From an uncultured Caulobacteraceae bacterium (lineage in GTDB: Bacteria > Pseudomonadota > Alphaproteobacteria > Caulobacterales > Caulobacteraceae): a stretch of 5,324 nucleotides of DNA. The notes beneath the pieces were generated by a model that did no database searches, had not been told where the DNA came from, and saw nothing but the letters and a program-made list of their open reading frames with translations. The position numbers and the translations under genes are program-made. Location: NCBI GenBank assembly GCA_946482375.1, contig CAMLRH010000197.1:1-5324 (forward strand), read 5' to 3'. This document shows, one piece after another, positions 1 through 5,324 of the stretch (the stretch's first letter is position 1; the number at the start of each line of letters is the position of its first letter).

Positions 1-449
1 ACGCCGCCGGTGAGGAAGGCGTAGTAGCCGGCCACGCCGATGAGCGCGAAACCGGCGACGAGCATCCCGGTCACCGCACCCGAACGGAACGCCAGCGACA
101 GACCCTTCGCCAGGCTCTCGGAAGCGCCCTGGGCGGTGCGGACGTTGGCGCGCACGGAAATCAGCATGCCGGCGAAACCGGCCGCACCCGACAGCACTGC
201 GCCGATCAGAAAGCCGATCGCCGGGTACATGCCCAGGAAGAACCAGAGCGCGGCCAGCACCACGACGCCGACGATGGCGATGGTGGTGTACTGGCGGCGC
301 AGATAGGCCTGTGCGCCTTCCTGGATCGCCGCGGCGATCTCCTGCATGCGTTCGTTGCCGGCTGAGGCCCGCATCAACGATGCGGTCTGCACGATGCCGT
401 AAAGCACCGCGAGGAAGCCGGCGATGATCACCAGCGTAAGCGTATCCAT
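1..449 (-). CDS. hppA: Membrane-bound proton-translocating pyrophosphatase, N-terminal part (truncated by window edge)
   Basis: The gene encodes the first 149 residues of an integral membrane pyrophosphatase, which couples hydrolysis of inorganic pyrophosphate to ion (usually H+) pumping across the cytoplasmic membrane. The visible part has a first hydrophobic segment at about residues 4-24, then the family signature [13 protein letters not shown] at 42-54. Hydrophobic segments follow at about 57-74, 77-97 and 125-146. The family-typical SVRANVRTA stretch is at 98-106 and [14 protein letters not shown] at 120-133. These match M-PPase/HppA well, but full proteins are roughly 700 residues, so the catalytic loops and the residues deciding K+ dependence or Na+ versus H+ pumping lie outside. 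The ATG at 449 is chosen because the protein then begins directly with the first membrane helix. An AAGGGG ribosome-binding site sits at 465-460, ten bases upstream. It lies 182 bp downstream of thiL in the same direction, so it may have its own promoter, but no clear -35/-10 pair was found. Confidence 0.95.
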   Translation of the reverse strand, partial: MDTLTLVIIAGFLAVLYGIVQTASLMRASAGNERMQEIAAAIQEGAQAYLRRQYTTIAIVGVVVLAALWFFLGMYPAIGFLIGAVLSGAAGFAGMLISVRANVRTAQGASESLAKGLSLAFRSGAVTGMLVAGFALIGVAGYYAFLTGG

Positions 450-631
450 CTGTGAAGCGCCCCTTCATGTTGGCTAGCGGGTTGGGACCGGTCCGCCGAC
501 ATGGCGGTGCGCAAGCAGCCCCGTCCCGCCCTCAAGACGCGCCCGGGAGCGGGCGGCCCTGCGAATAAGACGCCCGTCTTTGCCAAAGAGTCCGGGAGCG
601 CGCAACCGCCCGTAAGGTCAGGCGAAATTCC
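450..631. other. Intergenic region thiL-hppA with small dyads, no gene
   Basis: This 182-bp gap holds no convincing coding region. A 24-codon frame that starts at 502 on the minus strand and overlaps the hppA start has no support. On the plus strand there are two overlapping perfect dyads: aagacg-cc-cgtctt at 567-580 and ctttg-c-caaag at 578-588. A 10-bp palindrome ggaccggtcc lies at 485-494, a G/C hairpin cgcccg-ggag-cgggcg at 540-555, and ccgcc-gacat-ggcgg at 493-507. The 9-mer ccgggagcg occurs at 543-551 and 592-600. A GANTC site (gagtc) is at 588-592. The region probably contains the end of the thiL transcript and the hppA promoter, but I cannot point to a strong U-tract terminator or a consensus promoter. 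Confidence 0.6.
567..580 (-). terminator. Weak candidate terminator or operator dyad after thiL
   Basis: A perfect 6-bp inverted repeat (aagacg, two-base centre, cgtctt) lies 52 bases past the thiL stop. In the minus-strand transcript it can form a 5-bp stem with a GGGC loop, preceded by an A and followed by ATT. The stem is short and the U-tract is poor, so termination is only a possibility. The symmetry would equally suit a protein-binding site upstream of hppA. Confidence 0.22.
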
Positions 632-1579
632 TCAGGCGTGCCGCCAGCCGAGCTCGCCCGCGCGCACGGGCTTGCCATTGTGTGAAATGCTAATCCCCTC
701 GCCGTCCGCGAAACGGCCGACGACGGTGACCGGCAGGGCCGCGGCGGCGGCGAAAGCCTCCAGCCTGTAAGGCGCGATGGCGCAGACAACTTCGTAGTCG
801 TCGCCGCCGGAGGCCAGCGACAGCAACGCCGCTTCGGGATCGGGCCGAGCCTCCAGCCAGCGCCGCGCCTGCTCCGATAGCGGCAGCGTCTCGAGTTCGA
901 CGTGGACAGCGCATTTGCTGGCTTCGGCGATATGGCCAGCATCGGCAAGCAGGCCGTCGGAGACGTCGGCGGCGGCCTTTGCATGACCGAGCAACGCCTC
1001 GCGCAGCTGCAGCCTCGGCCGGGGCAACCGGTAACGGTCCGCCAGCTCCGGCGCGTCGATCTCCCCCTGCGCGGCCGCAAGTCCAAGCATACCGTCGCCG
1101 ATAGTCCCGCTGACCACCAGCAGGTCGCCGGGCTGAGCGCCCGCGCGTTTGACCATCCGTCCTTCAAGGACCCAGCCCAGCATGGTGACGCTGGCGGTCA
1201 GCGGGCCCGGCGTGCTGACCGTGTCGCCGCCGAGCAGGTTAAGGTCGTATGCCTGCCCGTCTTCGGCGAGGCCTCGCGCAAAGGCCTCGCGGTCGGCGTT
1301 TTTGGTCCACGCGATTGCCAGGAAGTAGCCGAACGGCTCGGCCGCCTTGGCGGCGAGGTCGGAGAGGTTCACCCGCAGCAGCTTCCGAGCCACGACGTCG
1401 AGCCGATCTTCGGGCAGGAAGTGGACACCTTCGACCACGGCGTCCTTGGTGATGACGAGGTCGAAGCCCGGTCGGCCGGGTAGCACGGCGGCGTCGTCGA
1501 GGAGGTCCAGCGCTTCGGGCGCGCCGCGCGTCAGCGGGCGGAAGAGCCTCGCGATGGTCTCGAACTCATCGGCCGGCAT
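632..1579 (-). CDS. thiL: Thiamine-monophosphate kinase
   Basis: ThiL phosphorylates thiamine monophosphate with ATP to thiamine diphosphate, the active cofactor, in the cytoplasm. The 315-residue protein has the usual family length and the order of a PurM/AIR-synthase-like ATP-binding fold. LLDDAAVL at 26-33, [11 protein letters not shown] at 44-54 and [10 protein letters not shown] at 71-80 provide acidic metal and nucleotide contacts. LLGGDTVS is at 115-122, VSGTIGDG at 156-163, [16 protein letters not shown] at 203-218 and SGGDDYEV at 257-264. The start ATG at 1579 gives [13 protein letters not shown], matching the usual short N-terminus before the first conserved block. It overlaps the end of nusB by 14 bp, which suggests translational coupling. 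Another in-frame ATG at 1594 would add five residues and cannot be excluded, as neither start has a strong Shine-Dalgarno sequence. The position directly after nusB is a common proteobacterial arrangement. No TPP riboswitch is visible in front of it. Confidence 0.96.
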   Translation of the reverse strand: MPADEFETIARLFRPLTRGAPEALDLLDDAAVLPGRPGFDLVITKDAVVEGVHFLPEDRLDVVARKLLRVNLSDLAAKAAEPFGYFLAIAWTKNADREAFARGLAEDGQAYDLNLLGGDTVSTPGPLTASVTMLGWVLEGRMVKRAGAQPGDLLVVSGTIGDGMLGLAAAQGEIDAPELADRYRLPRPRLQLREALLGHAKAAADVSDGLLADAGHIAEASKCAVHVELETLPLSEQARRWLEARPDPEAALLSLASGGDDYEVVCAIAPYRLEAFAAAAALPVTVVGRFADGEGISISHNGKPVRAGELGWRHA

Positions 1580-2006
1580 CCCGGGTGATCCCATCCAGCG
1601 CGCCGTTGACGAAGCCCGGCTCCGGCCCCTCGAAGAACGACTTGGCGATCTCGACATACTCGTCGATCACCACCTCGTGCGGCACGTCGGGCCGGCGCAT
1701 GAGCTCGAAGGCGCCGGCGCGCAGGATAGCGCGAAGCGTGGCGTCGATCCGCTCCAGCCGCCAGCCCTCGGCCAGGCGCTTGGCGATGGCCTGGTCGATA
1801 TCCGCCTGCCCGGCGACGACGCCGCGCACCAGCTCGGCGAAGAAGTTCTCGTCGGCCTGGGCCAGCGTATGCCCGTCGATGTCGCGGTCGAAGCGATGAT
1901 CGGTGAATTCGCACACCACGGCCTCGGCGCCGACGCCGGAGACCTCCATCTGGTAGAGGGCCTGCACGGCCGCGAGCCGGGCGACGGATCTGGCCTGGCG
2001 GCTCAC
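1566..2006 (-). CDS. nusB: Transcription antitermination factor NusB
   Basis: NusB binds NusE (ribosomal protein S10) and boxA RNA to assemble the antitermination complex on rRNA operons. The 146-residue product matches the family in length and in its all-helical pattern. A basic N-terminus ends in [13 protein letters not shown] (8-20), the region used for RNA binding. The middle contains [11 protein letters not shown] (53-63), then [17 protein letters not shown] (82-98) and [14 protein letters not shown] (112-125), and the end is [10 protein letters not shown] (131-140), a typical NusB C-terminus. The start is a GTG at 2006. It is supported by GGAG five bases upstream and by the fact that GTG overlaps the ribH stop as GTGA, a 4-bp overlap typical of coupled translation. 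The same frame stays open far upstream through ribH, but that stretch has no NusB similarity. Its 3' end overlaps thiL. The link with ribH is common in proteobacteria. Confidence 0.96.
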   Translation of the reverse strand: MSRQARSVARLAAVQALYQMEVSGVGAEAVVCEFTDHRFDRDIDGHTLAQADENFFAELVRGVVAGQADIDQAIAKRLAEGWRLERIDATLRAILRAGAFELMRRPDVPHEVVIDEYVEIAKSFFEGPEPGFVNGALDGITRDAGR

Positions 2007-2446
2007 TTGGACTCCGCGAACTGGCGGCGGATGGCGATCACGTCGAGGCAGGCCTTGGCCGCGCCGCCGCCCTTGTCGCCTTCGGAAACGCGGGCCCGGG
2101 CCCAGGCCTGCTCTTCGGTCTCGACGGTCAGGATGCCGTTGCCGATAGCGAGGTGGCGGGTCACCGCAAGCTCCATCAGCCCGCGCGCGCTTTCGTTGGA
2201 GACGATCTCGAAGTGATAGGTTTCTCCCCGGATGACGACGCCCAGCGCGACATAGCCGTCGTACAGGGCGTTCTCGTCGGCCAGCGCCACGACGGCGGGA
2301 ATTTCCAGCGCGCCGGGCACGGAGACGACGTCGTACTCGACCCCATGAGCGGCCAGTGTCTCGGTGGCGCCGCGCAGCAGCTCGTCCGACAGGTCGGAAT
2401 AGAACCGGCCCTCGACAATGAGGACGCGGAGGTTGTCGTCGGACAT
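2003..2446 (-). CDS. ribH: 6,7-dimethyl-8-ribityllumazine synthase
   Basis: Lumazine synthase condenses 5-amino-6-ribitylamino-uracil with 3,4-dihydroxy-2-butanone 4-phosphate to give 6,7-dimethyl-8-ribityllumazine, the penultimate step to riboflavin. Known family members are cytoplasmic pentamers or 60-subunit shells; the assembly state cannot be read here. The 147-residue protein has the family motifs: [17 protein letters not shown] at 11-27, with Phe15 at the substrate-stacking aromatic position, VPGALEIP at 43-50, and [19 protein letters not shown] at 69-87, containing the catalytic-type His78. [13 protein letters not shown] follows at 105-117 and KGGGAAKAC at 125-133. The ATG at 2446 lies five bases after the ribBX stop, with a purine-rich GAAGAAGAG upstream inside ribBX. 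Its stop overlaps the nusB GTG. All key residues seem intact, so this should be an active enzyme. Confidence 0.97.
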   Translation of the reverse strand: MSDDNLRVLIVEGRFYSDLSDELLRGATETLAAHGVEYDVVSVPGALEIPAVVALADENALYDGYVALGVVIRGETYHFEIVSNESARGLMELAVTRHLAIGNGILTVETEEQAWARARVSEGDKGGGAAKACLDVIAIRRQFAESK

Positions 2447-2451
2447 CTGGC

Positions 2452-3570
2452 TTACTCTTCTTCCGTCGGGATCGGCGCGCGGCCGACGATGCGCAGGCCG
2501 TAACCCTCCATCGCCGCCGGCTTGAACTGGCTGGAGGTGAGCAGAACCATCTCGCGCACCCCGAGGTCCAGCAGGATTTGCGCACCCACGCCATAATCGC
2601 GCAGCGCGTTGCTGCGGTACTGCGCCCCGGCCGGTCCGCCGGCGCCGTAGCGCTCCGACAACCAGTGCGGATTGGGGTCGCGGATGAAGACGATGACGCC
2701 CGCGCCGTCGTGCGCCTGCACGGCCTTCAAAGCGGCCGGAATGTAGTCACGCCGCGCTCCGGCATAGCTGAGCATGTCGGCGGCGAAGTCGACCTGGTGC
2801 ATGCGGACCAGCGTGGGGATATCCGACTCCACCTTCCCCTTCACCAGCGCGAGGTGCTCGGACTGGTCGATGGTGTTGCGATAAACGACCATCCGGAAGT
2901 CGCCGTGGACCGATTGGAACGGCGTTTCCAGCACCCGCTCGACGCAACGCTCCGTACGGCGGCGGTAGGCGATCAGGTCGGCGATGGTGCCGATCTTCAG
3001 CCCGTGCAACTGAGCGAAGGCGACCAGTTCCGGCAGCCGCGCCATGGTCCCGTCGTCGTTCATGATCTCGCAGATCACCCCGGCCGGGTTCAGGCCCGCC
3101 AGCCGCGAGATGTCGACCGCCGCTTCGGTGTGTCCGGCCCGGACCAGCACGCCGCCTTCCTTGGCCACCAGCGGGAAGACGTGGCCGGGCGAAACGATGT
3201 CGTCGCAGTCCTTGGTCGGATCGACCGCAACGGCGATGGTGTGGGCGCGGTCGTGGGCCGAGATCCCCGTCGTCACCCCTTCCCTTGCCTCGATGGAGAT
3301 CGTGAAGGCGGTGCCGTGGCCGGACGCGTTCTCGACCGCCATCGGCGGCAGGCGAAGCTCCCTGGCCCGCTTGCCGGTGATGGACAGGCAGATCAGGCCC
3401 CTGGCGTGCTTGGCCATGAAGTTGATCTGGTCGGGGGTGGCGAACTGGGCGGGGATGATGACATCGCCCTCGTTCTCGCGGTCTTCGGCGTCGACAAGGA
3501 TGTAGGGCCGCCCGTTGCGGGCGTCCTCGATGATGTCCTCGATGGGGGAAATAGGGGTGTCGTGGGTCAT
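2452..3570 (-). CDS. ribBX: 3,4-dihydroxy-2-butanone-4-phosphate synthase fused to a degenerate GTP cyclohydrolase II-like domain (RibBX type)
   Basis: The 372-residue protein has an intact RibB domain (about 1-205) followed by a RibA-like domain (about 206-372). RibB converts ribulose 5-phosphate to 3,4-dihydroxy-2-butanone 4-phosphate plus formate. Its motifs are present: [10 protein letters not shown] at 27-36, HARGLICLS at 55-63, SPGHVFPL at 127-134, [11 protein letters not shown] at 144-154 with the catalytic-type His147, and CEIMNDDG at 167-174. The second half keeps fold-level RibA blocks (HLALVKGKV 239-247; [13 protein letters not shown] 326-338; EGYGLRIV 355-362). The three zinc-binding cysteines of GTP cyclohydrolase II are absent: where RibA has CxTGD and RCDCG, the sequence reads HQVDFAADM (258-266) and ARRDYIPAA (272-280). 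The QEGRG loop is replaced by FIRDPNPHW (295-303). GTP cyclohydrolase II activity is therefore unlikely. This agrees with the RibBX variant described in Proteobacteria. The ATG at 3570 fits the RibB N-terminus; its ribosome-binding region lies in the adjoining repeat element. Confidence 0.94.
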   Translation of the reverse strand: MTHDTPISPIEDIIEDARNGRPYILVDAEDRENEGDVIIPAQFATPDQINFMAKHARGLICLSITGKRARELRLPPMAVENASGHGTAFTISIEAREGVTTGISAHDRAHTIAVAVDPTKDCDDIVSPGHVFPLVAKEGGVLVRAGHTEAAVDISRLAGLNPAGVICEIMNDDGTMARLPELVAFAQLHGLKIGTIADLIAYRRRTERCVERVLETPFQSVHGDFRMVVYRNTIDQSEHLALVKGKVESDIPTLVRMHQVDFAADMLSYAGARRDYIPAALKAVQAHDGAGVIVFIRDPNPHWLSERYGAGGPAGAQYRSNALRDYGVGAQILLDLGVREMVLLTSSQFKPAAMEGYGLRIVGRAPIPTEEE

Positions 3571-3589
3571 TTAAGCCGCTCGTCCCCGC
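3571..3589 (-). promoter_or_regulatory. Ribosome-binding region of ribBX, partly inside the inverted repeat
   Basis: Reading towards ribBX, the leader is GCGGGGACGAGCGGCTTAA followed by ATG. The best Shine-Dalgarno-like stretch is GAGCGG, five bases before the start; a further purine run GGGGACGAG lies just upstream. Bases 3576 onward belong to one arm of the inverted repeat, so pairing with the opposite arm in the transcript would bury this ribosome-binding region. Its effect on translation is inferred, not shown. Confidence 0.45.
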
Positions 3590-3673
3590 GAAGGCGGGGA
3601 TCCAGGTGTTTTATCGAAGAGCGCCGAGGCTTTCAGAAAAAGCCTGGGTCCCCGCTTTCGCGGGGATGAGCGG
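3576..3673. repeat. Palindromic intergenic repeat (REP-like, VIPAKAGIQ type)
   Basis: Two 31-base arms, 3576-3606 and 3643-3673, are inverted copies with only three mismatches (positions 3582, 3593 and 3601 on the left). Imperfect complementarity continues inward to about 3618 and 3631, leaving a small central loop. Each arm is itself a hairpin: tccccgc-gaag-gcgggga at 3583-3600 and tccccgc-tttc-gcgggga at 3649-3666. The arm sequence gtccccgcgaaggcgggg belongs to a repeat type scattered widely in alphaproteobacterial genomes and often mistranslated as VIPAKAGIQ peptides in spurious ORFs. One arm read on the plus strand gives VPAKAGIQ. The element fills nearly the whole ribE-ribBX gap, with seven bases between it and the ribE stop and five bases before the ribBX ATG. 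It encodes no protein. Such elements are presumed to be mobilised in trans, for example by RAYT transposases, but none is in the window. Confidence 0.88.
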
Positions 3674-3680
3674 AGGGAGA

Positions 3681-4277
3681 TCATGCCGGCCCCGTTTCCA
3701 GCCAGCGGGCGAGATAGCGCGCCAGCATGTCGATCTCCAGATTGACGCGGCTGCCGGGCTTTAGGGCTCCGAGCGTGGTCACGTCCCAGGTGTGGGGGAT
3801 GATGTTGACGCCGAAGACGTCGTCCTCGACCTCGTTGACGGTCAGCGACACGCCTTCGACGGTAATGGATCCCTTCGGCGCGATCACCCGGTGCAGCGGA
3901 CGCGGCACGCGGATGCGGACACGATGCGACCCGCCCTCGGGTTCGACGGAGACCACCTCGCCTACCCCGTCCACGTGGCCGGACACGATGTGACCGCCCA
4001 TCTCGTCGCCGAGCCTGGCCGCGCGCTCGAGGTTGACCCGGTGGCCCTCCTCCAGCTCGCCCAGCGTCGTCTTCGACAGGGTCTCGCCCGAGACCTCCAC
4101 GGCGAACCAGCCCTCGCCCTTCTCGACGACGGTCAGGCAGCAGCCGGCATGGCTGATCGAGGCGCCAAGGTCGACCGTGGAGAGGTCATAGGCGCTCTCG
4201 ATCTCATAGCGGCGGTCGCGGTTGGTCTCGCGGACCGAGCGGATGCGTCCCACGTCGGTGACGATGCCGGTGAACAT
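3681..4277 (-). CDS. ribE: Riboflavin synthase, alpha-type
   Basis: Riboflavin synthase dismutates two 6,7-dimethyl-8-ribityllumazine molecules to riboflavin and 5-amino-6-ribitylamino-uracil, the last step of the pathway; characterised homologues are cytoplasmic trimers. The 198-residue protein has the diagnostic N-terminus MFTGIV and two tandem lumazine-binding barrels. Barrel 1 covers about 1-90, with GASISHAGCCLTVV (38-51) and SGETLSKTTLG (63-73). Barrel 2 covers about 98-190, with GSITVEGVSLTVN (136-148) and IPHTWDVTTLG (160-170). GGHIVSGHVDG at 94-104 joins them and carries the conserved His101; Cys47 occupies the usual cysteine position of barrel 1. Although the frame is open further upstream, the ATG at 4277 is certain from the MFTGIV start. 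It overlaps the ribD stop as TGATG and has AGAGGT five bases upstream. B. subtilis and alphaproteobacteria call this gene ribE; E. coli calls it ribC. Confidence 0.97.
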   Translation of the reverse strand: MFTGIVTDVGRIRSVRETNRDRRYEIESAYDLSTVDLGASISHAGCCLTVVEKGEGWFAVEVSGETLSKTTLGELEEGHRVNLERAARLGDEMGGHIVSGHVDGVGEVVSVEPEGGSHRVRIRVPRPLHRVIAPKGSITVEGVSLTVNEVEDDVFGVNIIPHTWDVTTLGALKPGSRVNLEIDMLARYLARWLETGPA

Positions 4278-4918
4278 CAGAACCTCTCGTACCGCTCCCA
4301 AAGGTCGTCGCCGATCACATCGAGCGCCGTCCGCCTGAACCGTGGCGCATCCGCCAGCGCCGTAAGCGCCAGCGCCCCGACCGCCGGGCGGCCCTCCCCG
4401 CCCAGCACGATTGGGGCCCGAAACCACTCGATGGCGTCGACCAGTTCGCAGCGCAGGAAACTCGCCGCCACCTGGCCGCCGCCTTCGACGAGGACGCTGT
4501 CGATCCCTTCGCCGGCCAACGCATCCAGCGCCGCCTGAAGGTCCGGCCGCTCGCCGATGGCCTTCACTTGAAGCACCTTGACGCCAGCGTCAGTCAAACG
4601 ATTGTTTGAATCCTCGATGGTGACAACATAGGTCGGCGTCTCGCCCGCGGTCTTCACCAGCTTGCATTCGGACGGCAGCCGCTGGTGGCTGTCCAGCACC
4701 ACCCTCGCCGGCTGCTTGCCGGAAAAGCCTTCCAGCCGGACGATCAGTTCGGGGTCGTCGGCGATGGCGGTCTCGACGCCCACCAGCACGGCGTCATGCT
4801 CGGCCCGCATGGCATGGACCGCCTCGCGGGCGTTCGGCCCGGTGATCCAGCGGCTTTCACCGGAGGCGGTGGCGATGCGCCCGTCGAGCGACGTGGCGAG
4901 CTTGAGGGTGACGCGCAC
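4277..4918 (-). CDS. ribD: Stand-alone RibD reductase domain (5-amino-6-(5-phosphoribosylamino)uracil reductase), deaminase domain absent
   Basis: The 213-residue protein aligns with only the C-terminal RibD_C half of the usual bifunctional RibD (about 360-380 residues). RibD_C reduces the ribosyl side chain of 5-amino-6-(5-phosphoribosylamino)uracil with NADPH. Visible motifs are LKLATSLDGRIATASGES at 5-22, WITGPNARE at 24-32, DAVLVGVETAIADDPEL at 42-58, ARVVLDSHQRLP at 71-82, VLVEGGGQVAASFL at 142-155 and IVLGGEGRP at 170-178. The zinc deaminase domain, with HAE and PCxHxGxTPPC-type motifs, is missing. The product starts at the first strand of the reductase fold, and the sequence immediately upstream is nrdR. 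The GTG start at 4918 is backed by AGAGGG seven bases upstream and lies three bases after the nrdR stop. There is no stop or frameshift to suggest recent decay. The reductase assignment is firm from family motifs and rib context; a different pteridine or pyrimidine reductase is unlikely. Confidence 0.92.
   Translation of the reverse strand: MRVTLKLATSLDGRIATASGESRWITGPNAREAVHAMRAEHDAVLVGVETAIADDPELIVRLEGFSGKQPARVVLDSHQRLPSECKLVKTAGETPTYVVTIEDSNNRLTDAGVKVLQVKAIGERPDLQAALDALAGEGIDSVLVEGGGQVAASFLRCELVDAIEWFRAPIVLGGEGRPAVGALALTALADAPRFRRTALDVIGDDLWERYERF
4594..4609. repeat. AT-rich 16-bp palindrome inside ribD
   Basis: The 16-mer tcaaacgattgtttga has perfect 6-bp arms (tcaaac/gtttga) around a four-base centre. 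It lies in an A/T-rich patch of an otherwise GC-rich gene, and its bases encode Ser-Asn-Asn-Arg-Leu-Thr with codons such as TCA, AAT, CGT, TTG and ACT that are scarce in the neighbouring genes. A GANTC site (gaatc, 4608-4612) overlaps the right edge. The shape resembles operators of TetR-family repressors, but its position well inside a coding region makes a regulatory role uncertain. Confidence 0.4.
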
Positions 4919-4921
4919 GGG

Positions 4922-5324
4922 TCAGCCCTCTTGCGGTTCGTGCAGGCCCTCTCTGGCCAGGAAGCTGGCGAAGTCCCCAGTCTCGCGGAAGTCCTTGTAG
5001 ACCGAGGCGTAGCGGACGTAGGCGACGTCATCGAGCTCCTTCAAGCCCGCCATGACCAGTTCGCCCACCCGCGAGGACGGCAGCTCCGTCTCGCCCATGC
5101 TTTCGAGCTGGCGGACAATACGGCTAACAAGCTGCTCGACCCGATCCTGGTCGACGGGCCGCTTGCGCATGGCGATCATCACCGAGCGCATCAGCTTGTC
5201 GCGGTCGAAGGGCGAGCGTCGGCCCGAGCGTTTCACGATCACCAGCTCGCGCAGCTGCACGCGCTCGAAGGTGGTGAAGCGGCCGCCGCACTGAGGACAG
5301 AGACGCCGACGACGAATGGCCGCT
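4922..5324 (-). CDS. nrdR: Transcriptional repressor NrdR, lacking its first residues at the window edge
   Basis: NrdR is a zinc-ribbon and ATP-cone repressor that binds NrdR boxes upstream of ribonucleotide reductase genes and senses (d)ATP. The window holds 133 residues; about 20 N-terminal residues, including the first zinc CxxC pair and the start codon, are beyond the right edge. The visible part begins with [20 protein letters not shown], containing the second CPxC pair and the family-specific RFTTFER. Next comes the ATP-cone, beginning with [17 protein letters not shown] and continuing through the helical core to [20 protein letters not shown] near the C-terminus. The stop at 4924-4922 is three bases before the ribD GTG. 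nrdR directly upstream of ribD is a well-known conserved neighbourhood in proteobacteria, so the operon promoter is expected further right. No NrdR box was seen in the window. Confidence 0.96.
   Translation of the reverse strand, partial: AAIRRRRLCPQCGGRFTTFERVQLRELVIVKRSGRRSPFDRDKLMRSVMIAMRKRPVDQDRVEQLVSRIVRQLESMGETELPSSRVGELVMAGLKELDDVAYVRYASVYKDFRETGDFASFLAREGLHEPQEG

Noticed and set aside
428..502. A 24-codon minus-strand mini-ORF overlapping the hppA start
   Set aside because: It has no good ribosome-binding site and no recognisable sequence, and its frame is explained by chance in GC-rich DNA.
1347..2216. A 289-codon plus-strand open frame across the ends of thiL, nusB and ribH
   Set aside because: It runs antisense through three known genes and has no family features; it is a GC-driven shadow.
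2007..2594. A 196-codon upstream extension of nusB through ribH
   Set aside because: The extension is arginine-rich, has no NusB similarity and overlaps all of ribH. The GTG at 2006 has a good GGAG site and gives a normal NusB length.
2578..3669. A 363-codon open frame on the plus strand opposite ribBX
   Set aside because: It is antisense to a clearly recognised gene, low in complexity and without recognisable domains, and it ends inside the palindromic repeat. High GC removes stop codons from opposite frames.
3576..3673. CRISPR or dedicated intrinsic terminator
   Set aside because: There are only two inverted arms rather than direct repeats with spacers, and no U-tract follows the hairpin in the transcript direction.
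3571..3680. FMN riboswitch in front of ribBX
   Set aside because: The gap is only 110 bp and is accounted for by the inverted repeat; the multi-helix RFN element with its conserved boxes is not present.
4278..4427. A 50-residue upstream extension of ribE overlapping ribD
   Set aside because: The extension is glycine- and arginine-rich shadow sequence, while MFTGIV at 4277 is the invariant riboflavin synthase start with its own ribosome-binding site.
1..5324. A defence, secretion or biosynthetic novelty cluster
   Set aside because: Every stretch is explained by conserved housekeeping genes or short intergenic regions; no unrecognised protein of meaningful size remains.

Overview
The window is GC-rich, compact bacterial chromosome, about two-thirds G+C by eye. 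All eight supported genes lie on the minus strand, so transcription runs from the right edge to the left. Gene content and order (nrdR, ribD, ribE, ribBX, ribH, nusB, thiL, then hppA), the protein sequences, near-absence of the CcrM site GANTC, and a VIPAKAGIQ-type palindromic repeat all point to an alphaproteobacterium. The order or family cannot be fixed from the sequence alone.

Layout from right to left. 5324-4922: nrdR, cut by the window edge, the NrdR repressor of ribonucleotide reductase genes. 4918-4277: a short ribD that encodes only the reductase domain. 4277-3681: ribE, riboflavin synthase. 3680-3571: a 110-bp gap filled almost completely by an inverted-repeat element. 3570-2452: ribBX, a 3,4-dihydroxy-2-butanone-4-phosphate synthase fused to a degenerate RibA-like domain. 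2446-2003: ribH, lumazine synthase. 2006-1566: nusB. 1579-632: thiL. 631-450: a 182-bp gap with small dyads but no gene. 449-1: the start of hppA, a membrane pyrophosphatase, cut by the left edge.

The genes from nrdR to thiL look like one operon. Most junctions are 3-5 bp gaps or overlaps of 1, 4 and 14 bp; the repeat element between ribE and ribBX is the only interruption. The rib genes cover 3,4-dihydroxy-2-butanone 4-phosphate formation (RibBX), uracil-intermediate reduction (RibD), lumazine formation (RibH) and the final dismutation to riboflavin (RibE). Two early activities are not encoded convincingly here. GTP cyclohydrolase II is missing because the RibA-like half has lost its zinc cysteines. 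The pyrimidine deaminase is missing because the ribD N-terminal domain is absent. Both must come from outside the window if the organism makes riboflavin. NusB (transcription antitermination) and ThiL (thiamine diphosphate synthesis) are usual neighbours of ribH in proteobacteria.

I saw no novel multi-gene system. The points most worth checking are the split or absent RibD deaminase, the RibBX architecture, the repeat element that supplies the ribBX ribosome-binding region, and the GANTC depletion.
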